Positions 9,134 through 16,843 of a stretch of 64,000 nucleotides of DNA are shown one piece after another (within the stretch, counting starts at the first letter, position 1; each line of letters starts with the position of its first letter). The translations under genes were made by a program, and so were the position numbers. The notes under the pieces are model-generated. The model made no database searches. It was not told the DNA's origin and was given only the letters and a program-made list of their open reading frames with translations. The DNA is from JAXLYX01 sp046351215 (GTDB lineage Bacteria; Myxococcota_A; Polyangia; Polyangiales; Houyiibacteriaceae): contig JAXLYX010000021.1 of the NCBI GenBank assembly GCA_046351215.1, forward strand, positions 39,333 to 103,332, read 5' to 3'.

Positions 9134-9772
9134 ATGGCTCGGCAGAAGGGTTTCGCATTCGCGGTGGGACAGGCTCCCTACGTCGTTCTCACCTGGGACT
9201 ACGGATACTCGGACGCGCGCGTGCAGCTCGAAGGGCGAGAGCTCGGCGTGGTGAAGACCAAGGCCGAGCTCGAGCGAGGTCGGACGTTCGCGCTCGCCGA
9301 CGGAGGTGCGCTGACGATCCGCCTGTCGTCGGCGTGGCTCGCGCCCACGTGGGTCGTGACCCTGGGCGAGACTCCCCTCGTCCCGGCGGACGGCAATCCC
9401 GAGCGAGACGCGTCGTGGGCCCGCGGCGTGATGGCGCTGAACGCCGCCCTCGGCGCGTTCTCGGGAATCGGCATGCTGGCGCTCGCGTTCGGAGCCGCGG
9501 ACACCGCCGTACGATCGGAAGAGCTCGTTCGATCGACGCTGCAGCTGATCGTCGCGCTGCTCTTCGGCGCCGGATTCCTCCTCGCCCGCCGCGACGATCG
9601 ACGTGGCTACACGCTCGGCCTCGCGACGTGCGGCGCGGTCCTGGCGTGGGATCTCTGGCGGCTCGCCCAGGACGGACCGCCGTACCACGTGAACCCCCTG
9701 ATCGTCCTCGCCGTCGTCTTCGTGCTGATCGTACGCGGCCGCCGGGGGCACGACGCGCTCTTCCCGGCCTGA
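9134..9772 (+). CDS. Membrane protein of unknown function
   Basis: 212 residues from ATG 9134. The first 100 residues are soluble and beta-rich (APYVVLTWDYGYSDARVQLEGRELGVVKTKAELERG). They are followed by about four hydrophobic segments (VMALNAALGAFSGIGMLALAF, LQLIVALLFGAGFLLA, LGLATCGAVLAWDLW, PLIVLAVVFVLIV). A Cys-free soluble N-domain plus four helices is typical of small uncharacterised inner-membrane proteins in this group. The TGCTATCC sequence about 10 bases before the start may be a promoter -10 element. No family recognised. Confidence 0.75.
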   Translation: MARQKGFAFAVGQAPYVVLTWDYGYSDARVQLEGRELGVVKTKAELERGRTFALADGGALTIRLSSAWLAPTWVVTLGETPLVPADGNPERDASWARGVMALNAALGAFSGIGMLALAFGAADTAVRSEELVRSTLQLIVALLFGAGFLLARRDDRRGYTLGLATCGAVLAWDLWRLAQDGPPYHVNPLIVLAVVFVLIVRGRRGHDALFPA

Positions 9773-9831
9773 GCCGGGGCTCGGGACGGCGGCTCGCGGC
9801 GCGGCGCGGCGGAGCGAACCCGCCCGCATCC

Positions 9832-10485
9832 TCAACGCACGTCGACCTCGGCCCAGACGAGCCCACGCAGATCGCCGACCGCATAGCCGATCGCGCGATC
9901 GTTCGGATAGCGCCGCCCGAGCGCTTCGCGGAGGTCCGGCGCGAGCGAGTCGCGGGGACCGTGGCACGTGAGACACGGCCCCTCGACGGCGATCGGCGCC
10001 GCGAATCGCGCGACGCGCCTTCCGTCCGCCTCGACGACCACGCGAATCGGCTGCACGCCGGCCGCGGGCCGCTCCCCGAGGCGCGAGAGCGCGTCGCGCA
10101 CCCAGTCGGGCCCGGTATTCGCTTCGTTCCGCAGCCGGAGCGACGAGCGGCCCACCCTGGCGCGGGTGCCCTCCCCGACCTCGCGTGTCCGGAGCTGGGC
10201 TTCGGTGGAACAGACCTCGAGAGCGCCGATCGGCCCCGACTCGGCCATCGCGGCGAGGAGCCGTGTCTTGAGCGTCCGGCCGAGGGTACTCGCAGCTTCC
10301 CGCGCATGCTCGAGCGCGAGCGAGTCCGCGTCCGTCGAGGGGGCCGGCGCTGGGCTCGCGGGTGGAGTCTGCGCTGGCGCGCGAGGGGGCGAAGCCGCGG
10401 GAGATCTGTCCCCCGACGTGCACGCGGATGCGAAGAGCATCCCCGCGAACGCGATCGCCTCGACGCTCCGCCTTCCCCAGCTCAC
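9832..10485 (-). CDS. Tll0287-like (DUF3365) haem-binding lipoprotein
   Basis: 217 residues. The start is GTG 10485, which shares a GTGA with the stop of the upstream gene, so translation is coupled. The signal peptide ends FASAC (lipobox), then an Ala/Pro-rich linker. The domain has LLAAMAESGPIGALEVCS, LRLRNEANTGPDWVRDALSRL, VARFAAPIAVEGPCLTCHG, and DLRGLVWAEVDVR. This order and the CxxCH motif match DUF3365 sensor/cytochrome domains that bind one c-type haem in a PAS-like pocket. Location is periplasmic or on the membrane surface. With the DUF302 partner it probably forms a redox or haem-related unit, which is inference. Confidence 0.88.
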   Translation of the reverse strand: MSWGRRSVEAIAFAGMLFASACTSGDRSPAASPPRAPAQTPPASPAPAPSTDADSLALEHAREAASTLGRTLKTRLLAAMAESGPIGALEVCSTEAQLRTREVGEGTRARVGRSSLRLRNEANTGPDWVRDALSRLGERPAAGVQPIRVVVEADGRRVARFAAPIAVEGPCLTCHGPRDSLAPDLREALGRRYPNDRAIGYAVGDLRGLVWAEVDVR

Positions 10486-10871
10486 CGGAGCTCCGCGATC
10501 GCCGACACCAGCTTCGCTCGCACTTCTTCCGCGACCGCACGCAGCTCCGCCGAGGCATGGCCGTCCGCCATGGCGCGCGGATCGAACGCGCGTACCCACG
10601 TCTTGTCGCCTTCGACGTAGACGACGACGTTGCAGGGGAGCGCGAGGCCGACGGCGGGATCGGCCGAGAGGGCTCGATGCGCGAGCTTCGGATTGCAGGC
10701 GCCGAGGATCCGATACGCCGGGAAGTCGACGCCGATCTTGGTCTTCAGCGTGCCGGCCATGTCGATCTCGCTGATGATGCCGAAGCCCTGCGTGGCGAGC
10801 GCGGCCTTCGTCCGCTGCACGGCATCGTCGTAGGAGGTCGCGAGCACGACGTCGAGATCGGGGGCATGCAT
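10482..10871 (-). CDS. DUF302 domain protein
   Basis: 129 residues from ATG 10871. No signal peptide. The sequence runs through the whole DUF302 fold: YDDAVQRTKAALATQGFGIISEIDMAGTL, then YRILGACNPKLAHRAL, then PAVGLALPCNVVVYVEGDKTWVRAFDP. The conserved GACNPxxA and LPCNVVVY motifs with two Cys are the family hallmark. DUF302 proteins are thought to handle redox or metal stress, but no reaction is proven. It overlaps the haem lipoprotein by 4 bp (GTGA), so both are made from one message. A perfect 7-bp inverted repeat lies 27-46 bases upstream of the start. Confidence 0.92.
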   Translation of the reverse strand: MHAPDLDVVLATSYDDAVQRTKAALATQGFGIISEIDMAGTLKTKIGVDFPAYRILGACNPKLAHRALSADPAVGLALPCNVVVYVEGDKTWVRAFDPRAMADGHASAELRAVAEEVRAKLVSAIAELR

Positions 10872-10897
10872 GGGATGAGCTCCTCTGTTCCTCGGTG

Positions 10898-10917
10898 GGT
10901 ACGGCGATCACCGTACC
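10898..10917. repeat. Inverted repeat (7 bp arms, 6 nt loop) upstream of the DUF302 gene
   Basis: GGTACGG-CGATCA-CCGTACC forms a perfect hairpin or dyad between the end of the porin gene (10976) and the DUF302 start (10871). No T-run follows on the minus strand, so it is a poor intrinsic terminator. An operator for the DUF302-haem pair is as likely. Confidence 0.5.
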
Positions 10918-10975
10918 TCGGGAAGTGGGAGCCACCCAACCCGGCGCGGGATTCCGCCGCCCCGGTCTCGAGGCC

Positions 10976-12286
10976 TCAGAGGTAGAACTGCGCCTGCACG
11001 CGGGCCATGTGACGGCCGACGTCGAAGCGGTCTTCGAAGAGCCAGAGGTAGTCCGCCTGGATCTTGAAGTCGTGGCGATGGAAGTACCAGTTCAGGCCTC
11101 CGCCGAGCTCGCCGATCTCTCGCACGCCGGTGTCGTCGCCGATCGGGAAGACGTGCGAGTAGCGCGCGACCGCCTCGAGGTGCTCGTCGAAGAAGTATCC
11201 CGTCTGGACGTTGTAGCCCCAGCCGGCCCGCGAGCGCTCCGTCACGTCGGCGCCGTCGACGGTCTGGGTTCGCGACTGCGTGCCGACCACGCCTCGGTAG
11301 ATCGCCTCGGCGCTGAACGACCAGCCGGCGTACTTGAGGACCACGTCCCCCGTCGCGTGCACGTAGTCGTAGGGGCCGAAGAGGTACGTTCCGTCCCACG
11401 TGCTCCGGTAGCGGAGGGTCTGCATGTTGTAGGCGCCCGCGACCTCGATCGCCATCCGCAGACGGCGCTCGCGCATCACGTCGCCTTCGACCATGTCGTC
11501 GAATCCGCCGAACGGCGCGTACTGGAAACGAGCCACGTAGAGGAGACCGGCGTTGGTGCCGATCCGGTTGCGTCCGTCGCCGCTGAAGATGCCGACGTTG
11601 TAGGCGAGCCGCTTGTCGAGACCTCCGAGGTCGGTCGAGAGGAGCTGGATGCCGACGTCGCGATCGAGGTTGAACTCCGCGTTCGCGACCGAACGATCGA
11701 CCATGTTCAGCGCGCTCGACGAGACGACGCGCTGACGGTTGAAGGGGACCTTCCCCTGACCGAAGCGGATGTTGAGGTCGCGGACGTGGCTCCACGTCAC
11801 GTACGCATCGCGGAGCGGCAGGCGGAGATCCGTCTCGGTGTCGCCGCGCGAGAAGCCGAGCTGCACGTAGTACTGCCAGTCGGGACCGAAGAAGTTGCCC
11901 TGGAAGAGCAGACGCAGACGTCGGACCTCGGCCGAGATCGCGGCTGGATCCTGATCGGCCTCCGAGACGCCGACGGTCTCGGAGAGGTAGGTCGCGCGGA
12001 TCTGGGCACGCAGGCGCGTGGTCAACGAGAAGCGCCCGTCGGCCGTCCGGACCGTGACGCCGCGACCGAGGCCGGCGCTCACGACGGGGCCGTCCTCGTC
12101 GGTCGGAGGGGCCGCGGGAGGCGGCGCGGGAGGCGGCGGGATCGACGCCGTCACCGGGGTCGGTGCCGGGGTCTCCGGAGGCGTGGGAGCAGGGGCCTGC
12201 GCGGAGACCCGCGTGGCCGCGAAGAGGACGAAAGAAGAGAAGAGAACTGCTCGGAGTGCCCGGAGGCTTCGATTCGCGTTCGACAT
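10976..12286 (-). CDS. Phosphate-selective porin O/P family outer-membrane protein
   Basis: 436 residues from ATG 12286. The signal peptide ends TRVSAQA and is followed by a 40-residue Ala/Pro stretch that may span the periplasm near peptidoglycan. The barrel begins GLGRGVTVRTADGRFSLTTRLRAQIRA and includes the OprO/P hallmarks QGNFFGPDWQYYVQLGF, DAYVTW....LNIRFGQGKVPFNRQRV and the C-terminal strand ending QAQFYL with a terminal hydrophobic residue. Length fits the family. It should lie in the outer membrane and pass anions such as phosphate. Upstream are a perfect palindrome next to the ribosome-binding site and three TGTCA half-sites that may mark phosphate control. It is the first minus-strand gene before the DUF302 pair. 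Confidence 0.92.
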   Translation of the reverse strand: MSNANRSLRALRAVLFSSFVLFAATRVSAQAPAPTPPETPAPTPVTASIPPPPAPPPAAPPTDEDGPVVSAGLGRGVTVRTADGRFSLTTRLRAQIRATYLSETVGVSEADQDPAAISAEVRRLRLLFQGNFFGPDWQYYVQLGFSRGDTETDLRLPLRDAYVTWSHVRDLNIRFGQGKVPFNRQRVVSSSALNMVDRSVANAEFNLDRDVGIQLLSTDLGGLDKRLAYNVGIFSGDGRNRIGTNAGLLYVARFQYAPFGGFDDMVEGDVMRERRLRMAIEVAGAYNMQTLRYRSTWDGTYLFGPYDYVHATGDVVLKYAGWSFSAEAIYRGVVGTQSRTQTVDGADVTERSRAGWGYNVQTGYFFDEHLEAVARYSHVFPIGDDTGVREIGELGGGLNWYFHRHDFKIQADYLWLFEDRFDVGRHMARVQAQFYL

Positions 12287-12300
12287 GGGCCCGTCACCTT

Positions 12301-12318
12301 GGTTACGCGGCCGTAACC
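12301..12318. promoter_or_regulatory. Perfect palindrome overlapping the leader of the porin gene
   Basis: GGTTACG-CGGC-CGTAACC, 7-bp arms with a 4-nt loop, ends 14 bases before the porin start codon and one base from its AAGGTGA ribosome-binding site (minus strand). It could be a repressor site or an mRNA hairpin that limits ribosome access. Confidence 0.55.
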
Positions 12319-12379
12319 TTTGGCGGACGAGCGGAGGCGGGAGGGGGGGGCCTCCGACTGTTTCAGAACCGCGGATTTC

Positions 12380-12420
12380 CTGTCACACGGCCGTTGCCGA
12401 TGACATTACGTCCCTGTCAT
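12380..12420. promoter_or_regulatory. Cluster of three TGTCA half-sites, possible Pho-type control region
   Basis: CTGTCAC at 12380, the reverse complement of TGTCA at 12401 and CTGTCAT at 12414 lie 94-134 bases upstream of the phosphate-type porin. They resemble PhoB half-sites, but the spacing (34 bp between the direct copies, not 11) is not a classical Pho box. Tentative. Confidence 0.25.
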
Positions 12421-12477
12421 GGACGGGAGCGAAGTCGGCGGGGTCGGGCGGCCGAGGGCGAGGTCCCCCGGCCGGCG

Positions 12478-12885
12478 TCAGGTTCCGGAGGGCGGGATGC
12501 AGGCCTTGGAGCCGTCGTCCTCCGCCGGCACGGCCCAGTCGAAGCTGGACGAGCAATTCGCGGCGTTGCCCGCGGTCCGGTTCGCGTTGCACTGCGACTT
12601 GTCGACGCACGCGCGGAAGCAGTAGTTGTTGCCGTCCGGGTGGTGGACGCAGAGCGCGCCGTTCGGGCAGTCGTACGAGCTCTGACAGCCCTGGATGCCG
12701 CAATAGCCTCCCTTGAACTGCGTGAGGCAGGTGAGGCTCCGCGTGCCCCCGTCGGCGGGCGTGTACGTAGGGCAGTCGGCCGTCGAGGCGCACTCGGCAG
12801 CGACCCCGATGCGATCGGCATCGGTCGCGTCATCGCAGCCGACGAGCCCGAGACCGACGACCAGGGCCAAGAGACGAAGCTTCAT
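12478..12885 (-). CDS. Small Cys-rich lipoprotein
   Basis: 135 residues from ATG 12885, with GGAGAGCAGG directly before it. The signal peptide ends GLGLVGC (lipobox) and is followed by DDATDADRIG. The mature part holds 11 further Cys in the pattern C..DCP, CLTQFKGGYC, GCQSSYDCPNGALCV, YCFRACVDKSQC, NCSSSFDW. These short C-x(5-8)-C knots are like the Cys-repeat units of myxobacterial surface lipoproteins. No enzyme motif. It shares the minus-strand orientation with the porin but is separated from it by 190 bp that carry the porin's own control region. Confidence 0.75.
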   Translation of the reverse strand: MKLRLLALVVGLGLVGCDDATDADRIGVAAECASTADCPTYTPADGGTRSLTCLTQFKGGYCGIQGCQSSYDCPNGALCVHHPDGNNYCFRACVDKSQCNANRTAGNAANCSSSFDWAVPAEDDGSKACIPPSGT

Positions 12886-13001
12886 CCTGCTCTCCTTCGT
12901 TGCAGCGTGTGTCACGCGAGGAAGGCCGTCGGATGAAGACTGCCCACTTCCTTCCGGATCGACGATGCGAATGCACACGCCGACGAGAGCCTCGGGCCGC
13001 C

Positions 13002-13451
13002 TCAGGACCCGCCCGTGAGCACCACGTACGCGATCGAGCCCGCGATCAGGACGACGAGCAAGACGACGAAGATCAGCGCACCGCGCAGGATCGGATCGCC
13101 CTTCGCCGGATCGGGGAGCTCGATGCCGTTCCGGGCCGCCATCGACCGGATCGCGTCGACGCTCGCCGCAGCGCCCATCCCCGAGACCCATTGGTGCAGC
13201 GCGATCGCGCCGAGCTGACCCATCGGTCCTTCGCGCATCCGCTCGACGAGGTAGCGCTCGAACGCGGGCTCGTCCTTCGCGAGCGCCCCGTAGTCGAAGC
13301 CGCAGCCTGCGCAGACGTACGTCGGTCCGCGGTGCACGACGAGCGTGGTATCCGAGCAGCCGGGGCATCGGACGTAGATCGAGCTCTGTTGCATCCGCAT
13401 GCAGTACCGGAAGTGGAGCGAGCTGGGAAGCGGGGCGACCTCTGCCACCAT
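13002..13451 (-). CDS. Zinc-ribbon protein with C-terminal membrane anchor
   Basis: 149 residues from ATG 13451; the internal ATGs 13400 and 13394 are also possible and leave the domain intact, because no start has a clear ribosome-binding site. CPGC near residue 30 and CAGC about 16 residues later form a four-Cys zinc ribbon (YVRCPGC..TTLVVHRGPTYVCAGCGFDYGAL). A helical middle of about 60 residues follows, then one transmembrane segment (ALIFVVLLVVLIAGSIAYVVL) at the end. The geometry suggests a tail-anchored protein with its ribbon in the cytoplasm. It diverges from the kinase genes. Role unknown. Confidence 0.75.
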   Translation of the reverse strand: MVAEVAPLPSSLHFRYCMRMQQSSIYVRCPGCSDTTLVVHRGPTYVCAGCGFDYGALAKDEPAFERYLVERMREGPMGQLGAIALHQWVSGMGAAASVDAIRSMAARNGIELPDPAKGDPILRGALIFVVLLVVLIAGSIAYVVLTGGS

Positions 13452-13477
13452 GTAGGCACGCGTCGAGTCGGTCGCGA

Positions 13478-13507
13478 TTGACCCCTCCGGCCGCGGATGA
13501 GTACCTT
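13478..13507 (+). promoter_or_regulatory. Putative promoter of the first Ser/Thr kinase gene
   Basis: TTGACC at 13478 and TACCTT at 13502 are separated by 18 bp. Transcription would start near 13514, which excludes a start codon upstream of that point and supports ATG 13544 for the kinase gene. Confidence 0.45.
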
Positions 13508-13543
13508 CGCGGCCGGCGGTCGAAGCCGCTCCGCCGTTCGACG

Positions 13544-15133
13544 ATGGCCTTTCCCCCAGACGCAGGCTCCCCGATGGCGACGCAGGATCGGCTCCTCGGC
13601 CGAACCCTGGCGGGCCGCTATCAGGTGCTGAGGAGGCTCGGCGCCGGTGGGCTCGGCACGGTCTACGTCGCGCGGCAGCTCGCCGTCGGACGCGACGTGG
13701 CCGTCAAGGTCCTCCACGACGCGATCGCGGACAGCCCCGAGCACCGACAGCGCTTCGAGCGCGAGGCGAAGGCGCTCGCTCAGCTTCGTCATCCGAACGT
13801 CATCGGCATCCTCGACGTGGGCTCGGACGAAGGCACGAGCTTCCTCGTCATGGAGCTCTTCGAGGGTCGTCCCCTCGGCGACGTCCTCGCGGAGGGCGGC
13901 GTCCCGACCGTCATCGCCCTCGAGCTCGTGCGTCAGCTCCTCCGTGCCCTCGCGTACGCGCATGGACTGCGCATCATCCATCGCGACCTGAAACCCGCGA
14001 ACATCCTCGTGCGTCGTCTGCCGGACGGCTCGCCCCACCTCGTGGTGCTGGACTTCGGCATCGCGAAGTTCCTCGACGACGAAGGAGGGCCCTCGTCGCT
14101 CACGAAGCAGGGAGCCATCCTCGGCACGCCGGCCTACATGGCGCCGGAGCAGGCGACCGGAGGCGTCGCGCGTCCGATGCTCGACGTCTACGCGGCAGGG
14201 CTCGTCGCCTTCGAGCTCCTCGTCGGACGGCGCCCCTTCCCGGAGACGGATCGTGCGGAGCTCCTGCGCGCGCACCTGATGGTCGCGCCGCCGCTTCCCT
14301 CCAGCCTCCGTCCGGAGCTCGCGACGATCCCGGGGCTCGACGCGTTCCTGCTCAAGGCGCTCGAGAAGAAGCCTGCCAATCGATTCGCCGACGGCATCCA
14401 GATGCTCGAGGCCTTCGAGCGGATCGCGCCTCCGCTCGCGATGACGCCTTCGTCGCCCGGGGTCGTCGCCGTCGCTCCGCCGCCCGCCATGCCCGTCGCC
14501 GTGGAGCGACCGCCGTCCGTCGCGGGAATGCCCGGAGGCCGTCTGCTCGTGATCCTCTTGGCCGTCGGAGTGACCGCGGCGCTCGTGCTCGGCCTCGCAG
14601 TGATGCTCTTCCTCCGCAGCGAACCGGAGGCGGCGCCTGCGCCCGCACCGCGCGCCGTGCAGGCGCCGATCGCGCCGACGGCGAGCGCGCCCCCACCGGG
14701 ACCGAGTCCTCTCTCCGGGGAGCCGCCGGCCGAGATCGCTTCGCTGCAGCGGACCATCCTGAACGGAGGTCGTCCCTCCCGCGACGGGCTGCAGCCGCTC
14801 TATCGCTACAACGCCGCGCACCCGGAAGACGCGCGCGGCGAGCTCCTCCTCGGCCGCACCTACACCGATCGTCGATGGTTCTCCGATGCCACCACCGCCT
14901 ATGCCGAGGCATGCCGTCGGGATCGAGCCTCCGCGAGCGATCCGCGGCTCCGCGCCGACCTGATCCGCATCTCGGCCGGCCCACGATTCGGAGACGCGGC
15001 CGGGCGGGTGGTGGCGACGTGCCTCGGTCGATCGGCCGTCACCGAAGTCGAAGCGGCCGCCGCCGCACAGACCGACGCCGCGAGTCGCGAGCGGCTCGAA
15101 GCGCTCGCCTCGCAATTGCGGCAGTCGCCATGA
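13544..15133 (+). CDS. Membrane-anchored eukaryote-like Ser/Thr protein kinase
   Basis: 529 residues from ATG 13544; ATG 13574 is an alternative. The kinase domain covers about residues 24-290. It has the Gly-rich loop LGAGGLGTVY (32-41), the catalytic Lys in VAVK (K55), HRDLKPAN (H146-D148), DFG (170-172) and the APE loop GTPAYMAPEQ. A Pro/Ala linker follows, then a transmembrane helix (about 333-356, VILLAVGVTAALVLGLAVML), then an extracytoplasmic region of about 170 residues with helical repeats (AHPEDARGELLLGRTYTDRRWFSDATTAYAEACRR) like TPR/Sel1 units. This is the usual PknB-like layout in myxobacteria. A second kinase begins 82 bp downstream. Substrates unknown. Confidence 0.93.
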   Translation: MAFPPDAGSPMATQDRLLGRTLAGRYQVLRRLGAGGLGTVYVARQLAVGRDVAVKVLHDAIADSPEHRQRFEREAKALAQLRHPNVIGILDVGSDEGTSFLVMELFEGRPLGDVLAEGGVPTVIALELVRQLLRALAYAHGLRIIHRDLKPANILVRRLPDGSPHLVVLDFGIAKFLDDEGGPSSLTKQGAILGTPAYMAPEQATGGVARPMLDVYAAGLVAFELLVGRRPFPETDRAELLRAHLMVAPPLPSSLRPELATIPGLDAFLLKALEKKPANRFADGIQMLEAFERIAPPLAMTPSSPGVVAVAPPPAMPVAVERPPSVAGMPGGRLLVILLAVGVTAALVLGLAVMLFLRSEPEAAPAPAPRAVQAPIAPTASAPPPGPSPLSGEPPAEIASLQRTILNGGRPSRDGLQPLYRYNAAHPEDARGELLLGRTYTDRRWFSDATTAYAEACRRDRASASDPRLRADLIRISAGPRFGDAAGRVVATCLGRSAVTEVEAAAAAQTDAASRERLEALASQLRQSP

Positions 15134-15215
15134 GAGGCGCCTCGACGCGTCCTCGGCCGCGGATCGTCTGCCGCTCCGGGGCCGCCACGCGATACACTCG
15201 TCTCGGAGGTCCTGG

Positions 15216-16091
15216 ATGATCGAGCGCGGCACCGTCATCGCCGAGCGTTACGTCGTGGAAGACACCCTCGGCGAGGGCGGGATGGGCGTCGTGTATGCGG
15301 CGCGACGGATCGCGGACGGCCTCGAGGTCGCGATCAAGGTGATGCTGCCGGAGATCGCCGCGCATCCCGAGATGCGCAGACGCTTCCTCCGAGAAGCGAC
15401 CGCCCTGTCCACGCTCTCGCATCCCCACATCATCGGCGTGCTCGAGTTCGGCGTGCTCGGGGACACGGTCTTCCTGGTGATGGAGCGACTGCGCGGTCGG
15501 AGCCTCGCCAGCTACATCGAGGACACCGACATCACGCCCGACATCGCCCTGGCGATCGCGGACCAGATGCTCGCGGGTCTCGCCTTCGCGCACGCCCACG
15601 GAGTGCTCCACCGCGACGTGAAGCCCGACAACATGTTCGTGGTCGAGCTCCCGGGTGGCGCTCGGGTCCTCAAGCTCCTCGACTTCGGTCTCGTGAAATT
15701 CGTGGACCGCGAAGCGTGGTCGGACTCCTCCACGCTCACCGCGCAGGGCGCGATCCTCGGCTCGCCCCCGTACATGTCCCCCGAGCAGATCTTCGGACAG
15801 ACGGTCGACGCACGGACCGACGTGTACGCGGCCGGAGTGGTCCTCTTCGAGCTCTTGACCGGCTCGTGGCCCTTCATGGCCGAAGAGGTCTCCGATCTCT
15901 TCCGTGCCCATGCCCTCGACCCCGTGCCCCCGGTCTCGAGCGCGCGTCCTGCGCTCCGGGTCGTGCCGGAGCTCGACGCGATCATCGCGCGTGCGATGGA
16001 CAAGACCCAGGGCCGGCGGTTCGCCGACGCGCGCGAGATGCGGGCCGCGATGGCCAAGCTGCCGAAACCGGCGGCTTGGCTGATCGGATAG
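15216..16091 (+). CDS. Soluble eukaryote-like Ser/Thr protein kinase
   Basis: 291 residues from ATG 15216 with GGAGG seven bases upstream. The protein is a bare kinase domain: Gly loop LGEGGMGVVY, VAIKVM, HRDVKPDN, LLDFGLVKF, and GSPPYMSPEQ. It has every residue needed for activity and lacks the transmembrane and extracytoplasmic parts of its upstream neighbour. It lies in the same direction 82 bp downstream of the other kinase, so cotranscription is possible, and the pair may act in one cascade or be a diverged duplication. Length is about the minimum for the family. Confidence 0.93.
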   Translation: MIERGTVIAERYVVEDTLGEGGMGVVYAARRIADGLEVAIKVMLPEIAAHPEMRRRFLREATALSTLSHPHIIGVLEFGVLGDTVFLVMERLRGRSLASYIEDTDITPDIALAIADQMLAGLAFAHAHGVLHRDVKPDNMFVVELPGGARVLKLLDFGLVKFVDREAWSDSSTLTAQGAILGSPPYMSPEQIFGQTVDARTDVYAAGVVLFELLTGSWPFMAEEVSDLFRAHALDPVPPVSSARPALRVVPELDAIIARAMDKTQGRRFADAREMRAAMAKLPKPAAWLIG

Positions 16092-16154
16092 GCGCGGTCA
16101 CGAGGCGTGACGTAGGCGCGTGGATTCACCTGCGGAACGGCGCGTGCCACCGAC

Positions 16155-16183
16155 TTCCCGGGCGCGGGTGCCCGTACTAGGCT
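16155..16183 (+). promoter_or_regulatory. Putative short-leader promoter
   Basis: TTCCCG at 16155, a 17-bp spacer and TAGGCT at 16178. The -10 ends nine bases before ATG 16193, so the message would have almost no leader. The same layout occurs at 48824 and 63621. Confidence 0.45.
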
Positions 16184-16192
16184 GACGGCATC

Positions 16193-16657
16193 ATGCATCC
16201 TTGGGCTTCGTCCTCCTTCTTCTCCCTCCTCATCGCGGGTCTGCTCGTCGTCTCTTCCGCGAACGCCGACGTCGGCCCGGCACCTTCCTGCCCGACAGGG
16301 CTCGTATCGGCCTACGCGTACGGACGCTACTGTGCGCCCATCGTCTGCAGCAGCGACGACGACTGTCCGACGGGATCGGGCTGCGAAGAACGCGCGTTCT
16401 GCCTGACGCCGCGATCCGCCTCGACGCCGGAGGCGCTCGAGTACGTCGGCAGCTGCGCGTCGGACGGGACGTGTGCTTCGGGCGCGACCTGCAGTCGCCA
16501 GATGTACTGCGGCGTCGTGTCGTCGTCGCAGGGCCACTGCGACGCGGCCGCTGCCGCTCGGCCGTCGCCGTCGGCGTCGGCGATCGGAGCCCCTCTCGCG
16601 CTCTCGTTCGTCGCGGCCTGGCTCGTCCTCCGGCGGCGCCCCCATCGGGGCTCCTGA
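16193..16657 (+). CDS. Secreted Cys-rich protein with C-terminal membrane segment
   Basis: 154 residues from ATG 16193. A Sec signal peptide ends SSANA. The mature part has paired Cys motifs (SCPTGL, YCAPIVCSSDDDCPTGSGCEERAFC, CASDGTCASGATCSRQMYC). A Ser/Ala-rich stretch leads to a final hydrophobic helix and basic tail (IGAPLALSFVAAWLVLRRRPHRGS). This tripartite end resembles a surface-sorting signal of the MYXO-CTERM kind, but lacks its Cys, so plain C-terminal anchoring is as likely. A perfect 10-bp hairpin follows 31 bp after the stop. Confidence 0.75.
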   Translation: MHPWASSSFFSLLIAGLLVVSSANADVGPAPSCPTGLVSAYAYGRYCAPIVCSSDDDCPTGSGCEERAFCLTPRSASTPEALEYVGSCASDGTCASGATCSRQMYCGVVSSSQGHCDAAAAARPSPSASAIGAPLALSFVAAWLVLRRRPHRGS

Positions 16658-16688
16658 GCCTGTCCTTCGCGAGCCTCGGATCCGTTAG

Positions 16689-16727
16689 GAGGTAGTCCTG
16701 TCCGCATAGCCGGATCGGGACTACCTC
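16689..16727 (+). terminator. Strong hairpin downstream of the Cys-rich protein gene
   Basis: GAGGTAGTCC at 16689-16698 pairs perfectly with GGACTACCTC at 16718-16727, and an inner TCCG/CGGA pair extends the stem. It starts 31 bp after the stop at 16657 and is followed by TTCGATT rather than a T-run. A terminator is the likeliest reading; a regulatory dyad for the methyltransferase gene is possible. Confidence 0.55.
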
Positions 16728-16843
16728 TTCGATTCCGTGCCGCGTCACCTTGGAGGAGCTCCGCCCGGAACCGAGCGCCGTCGTCCCCCGCTCGCCCTCC
16801 CGTCGCGGCGCCGCACGGAGGCCGAAAGGAGAGGAGGGATCGC

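Noticed and set aside
12380..12420. Classical Pho box before the phosphate-type porin
   Set aside because: The half-sites are not in 11-bp direct repeats, so it is recorded only as a tentative cluster.
16711..16745. tRNA-like TTCGATTCC sequence after the hairpin
   Set aside because: No acceptor or anticodon stem could be built around it; coincidence.
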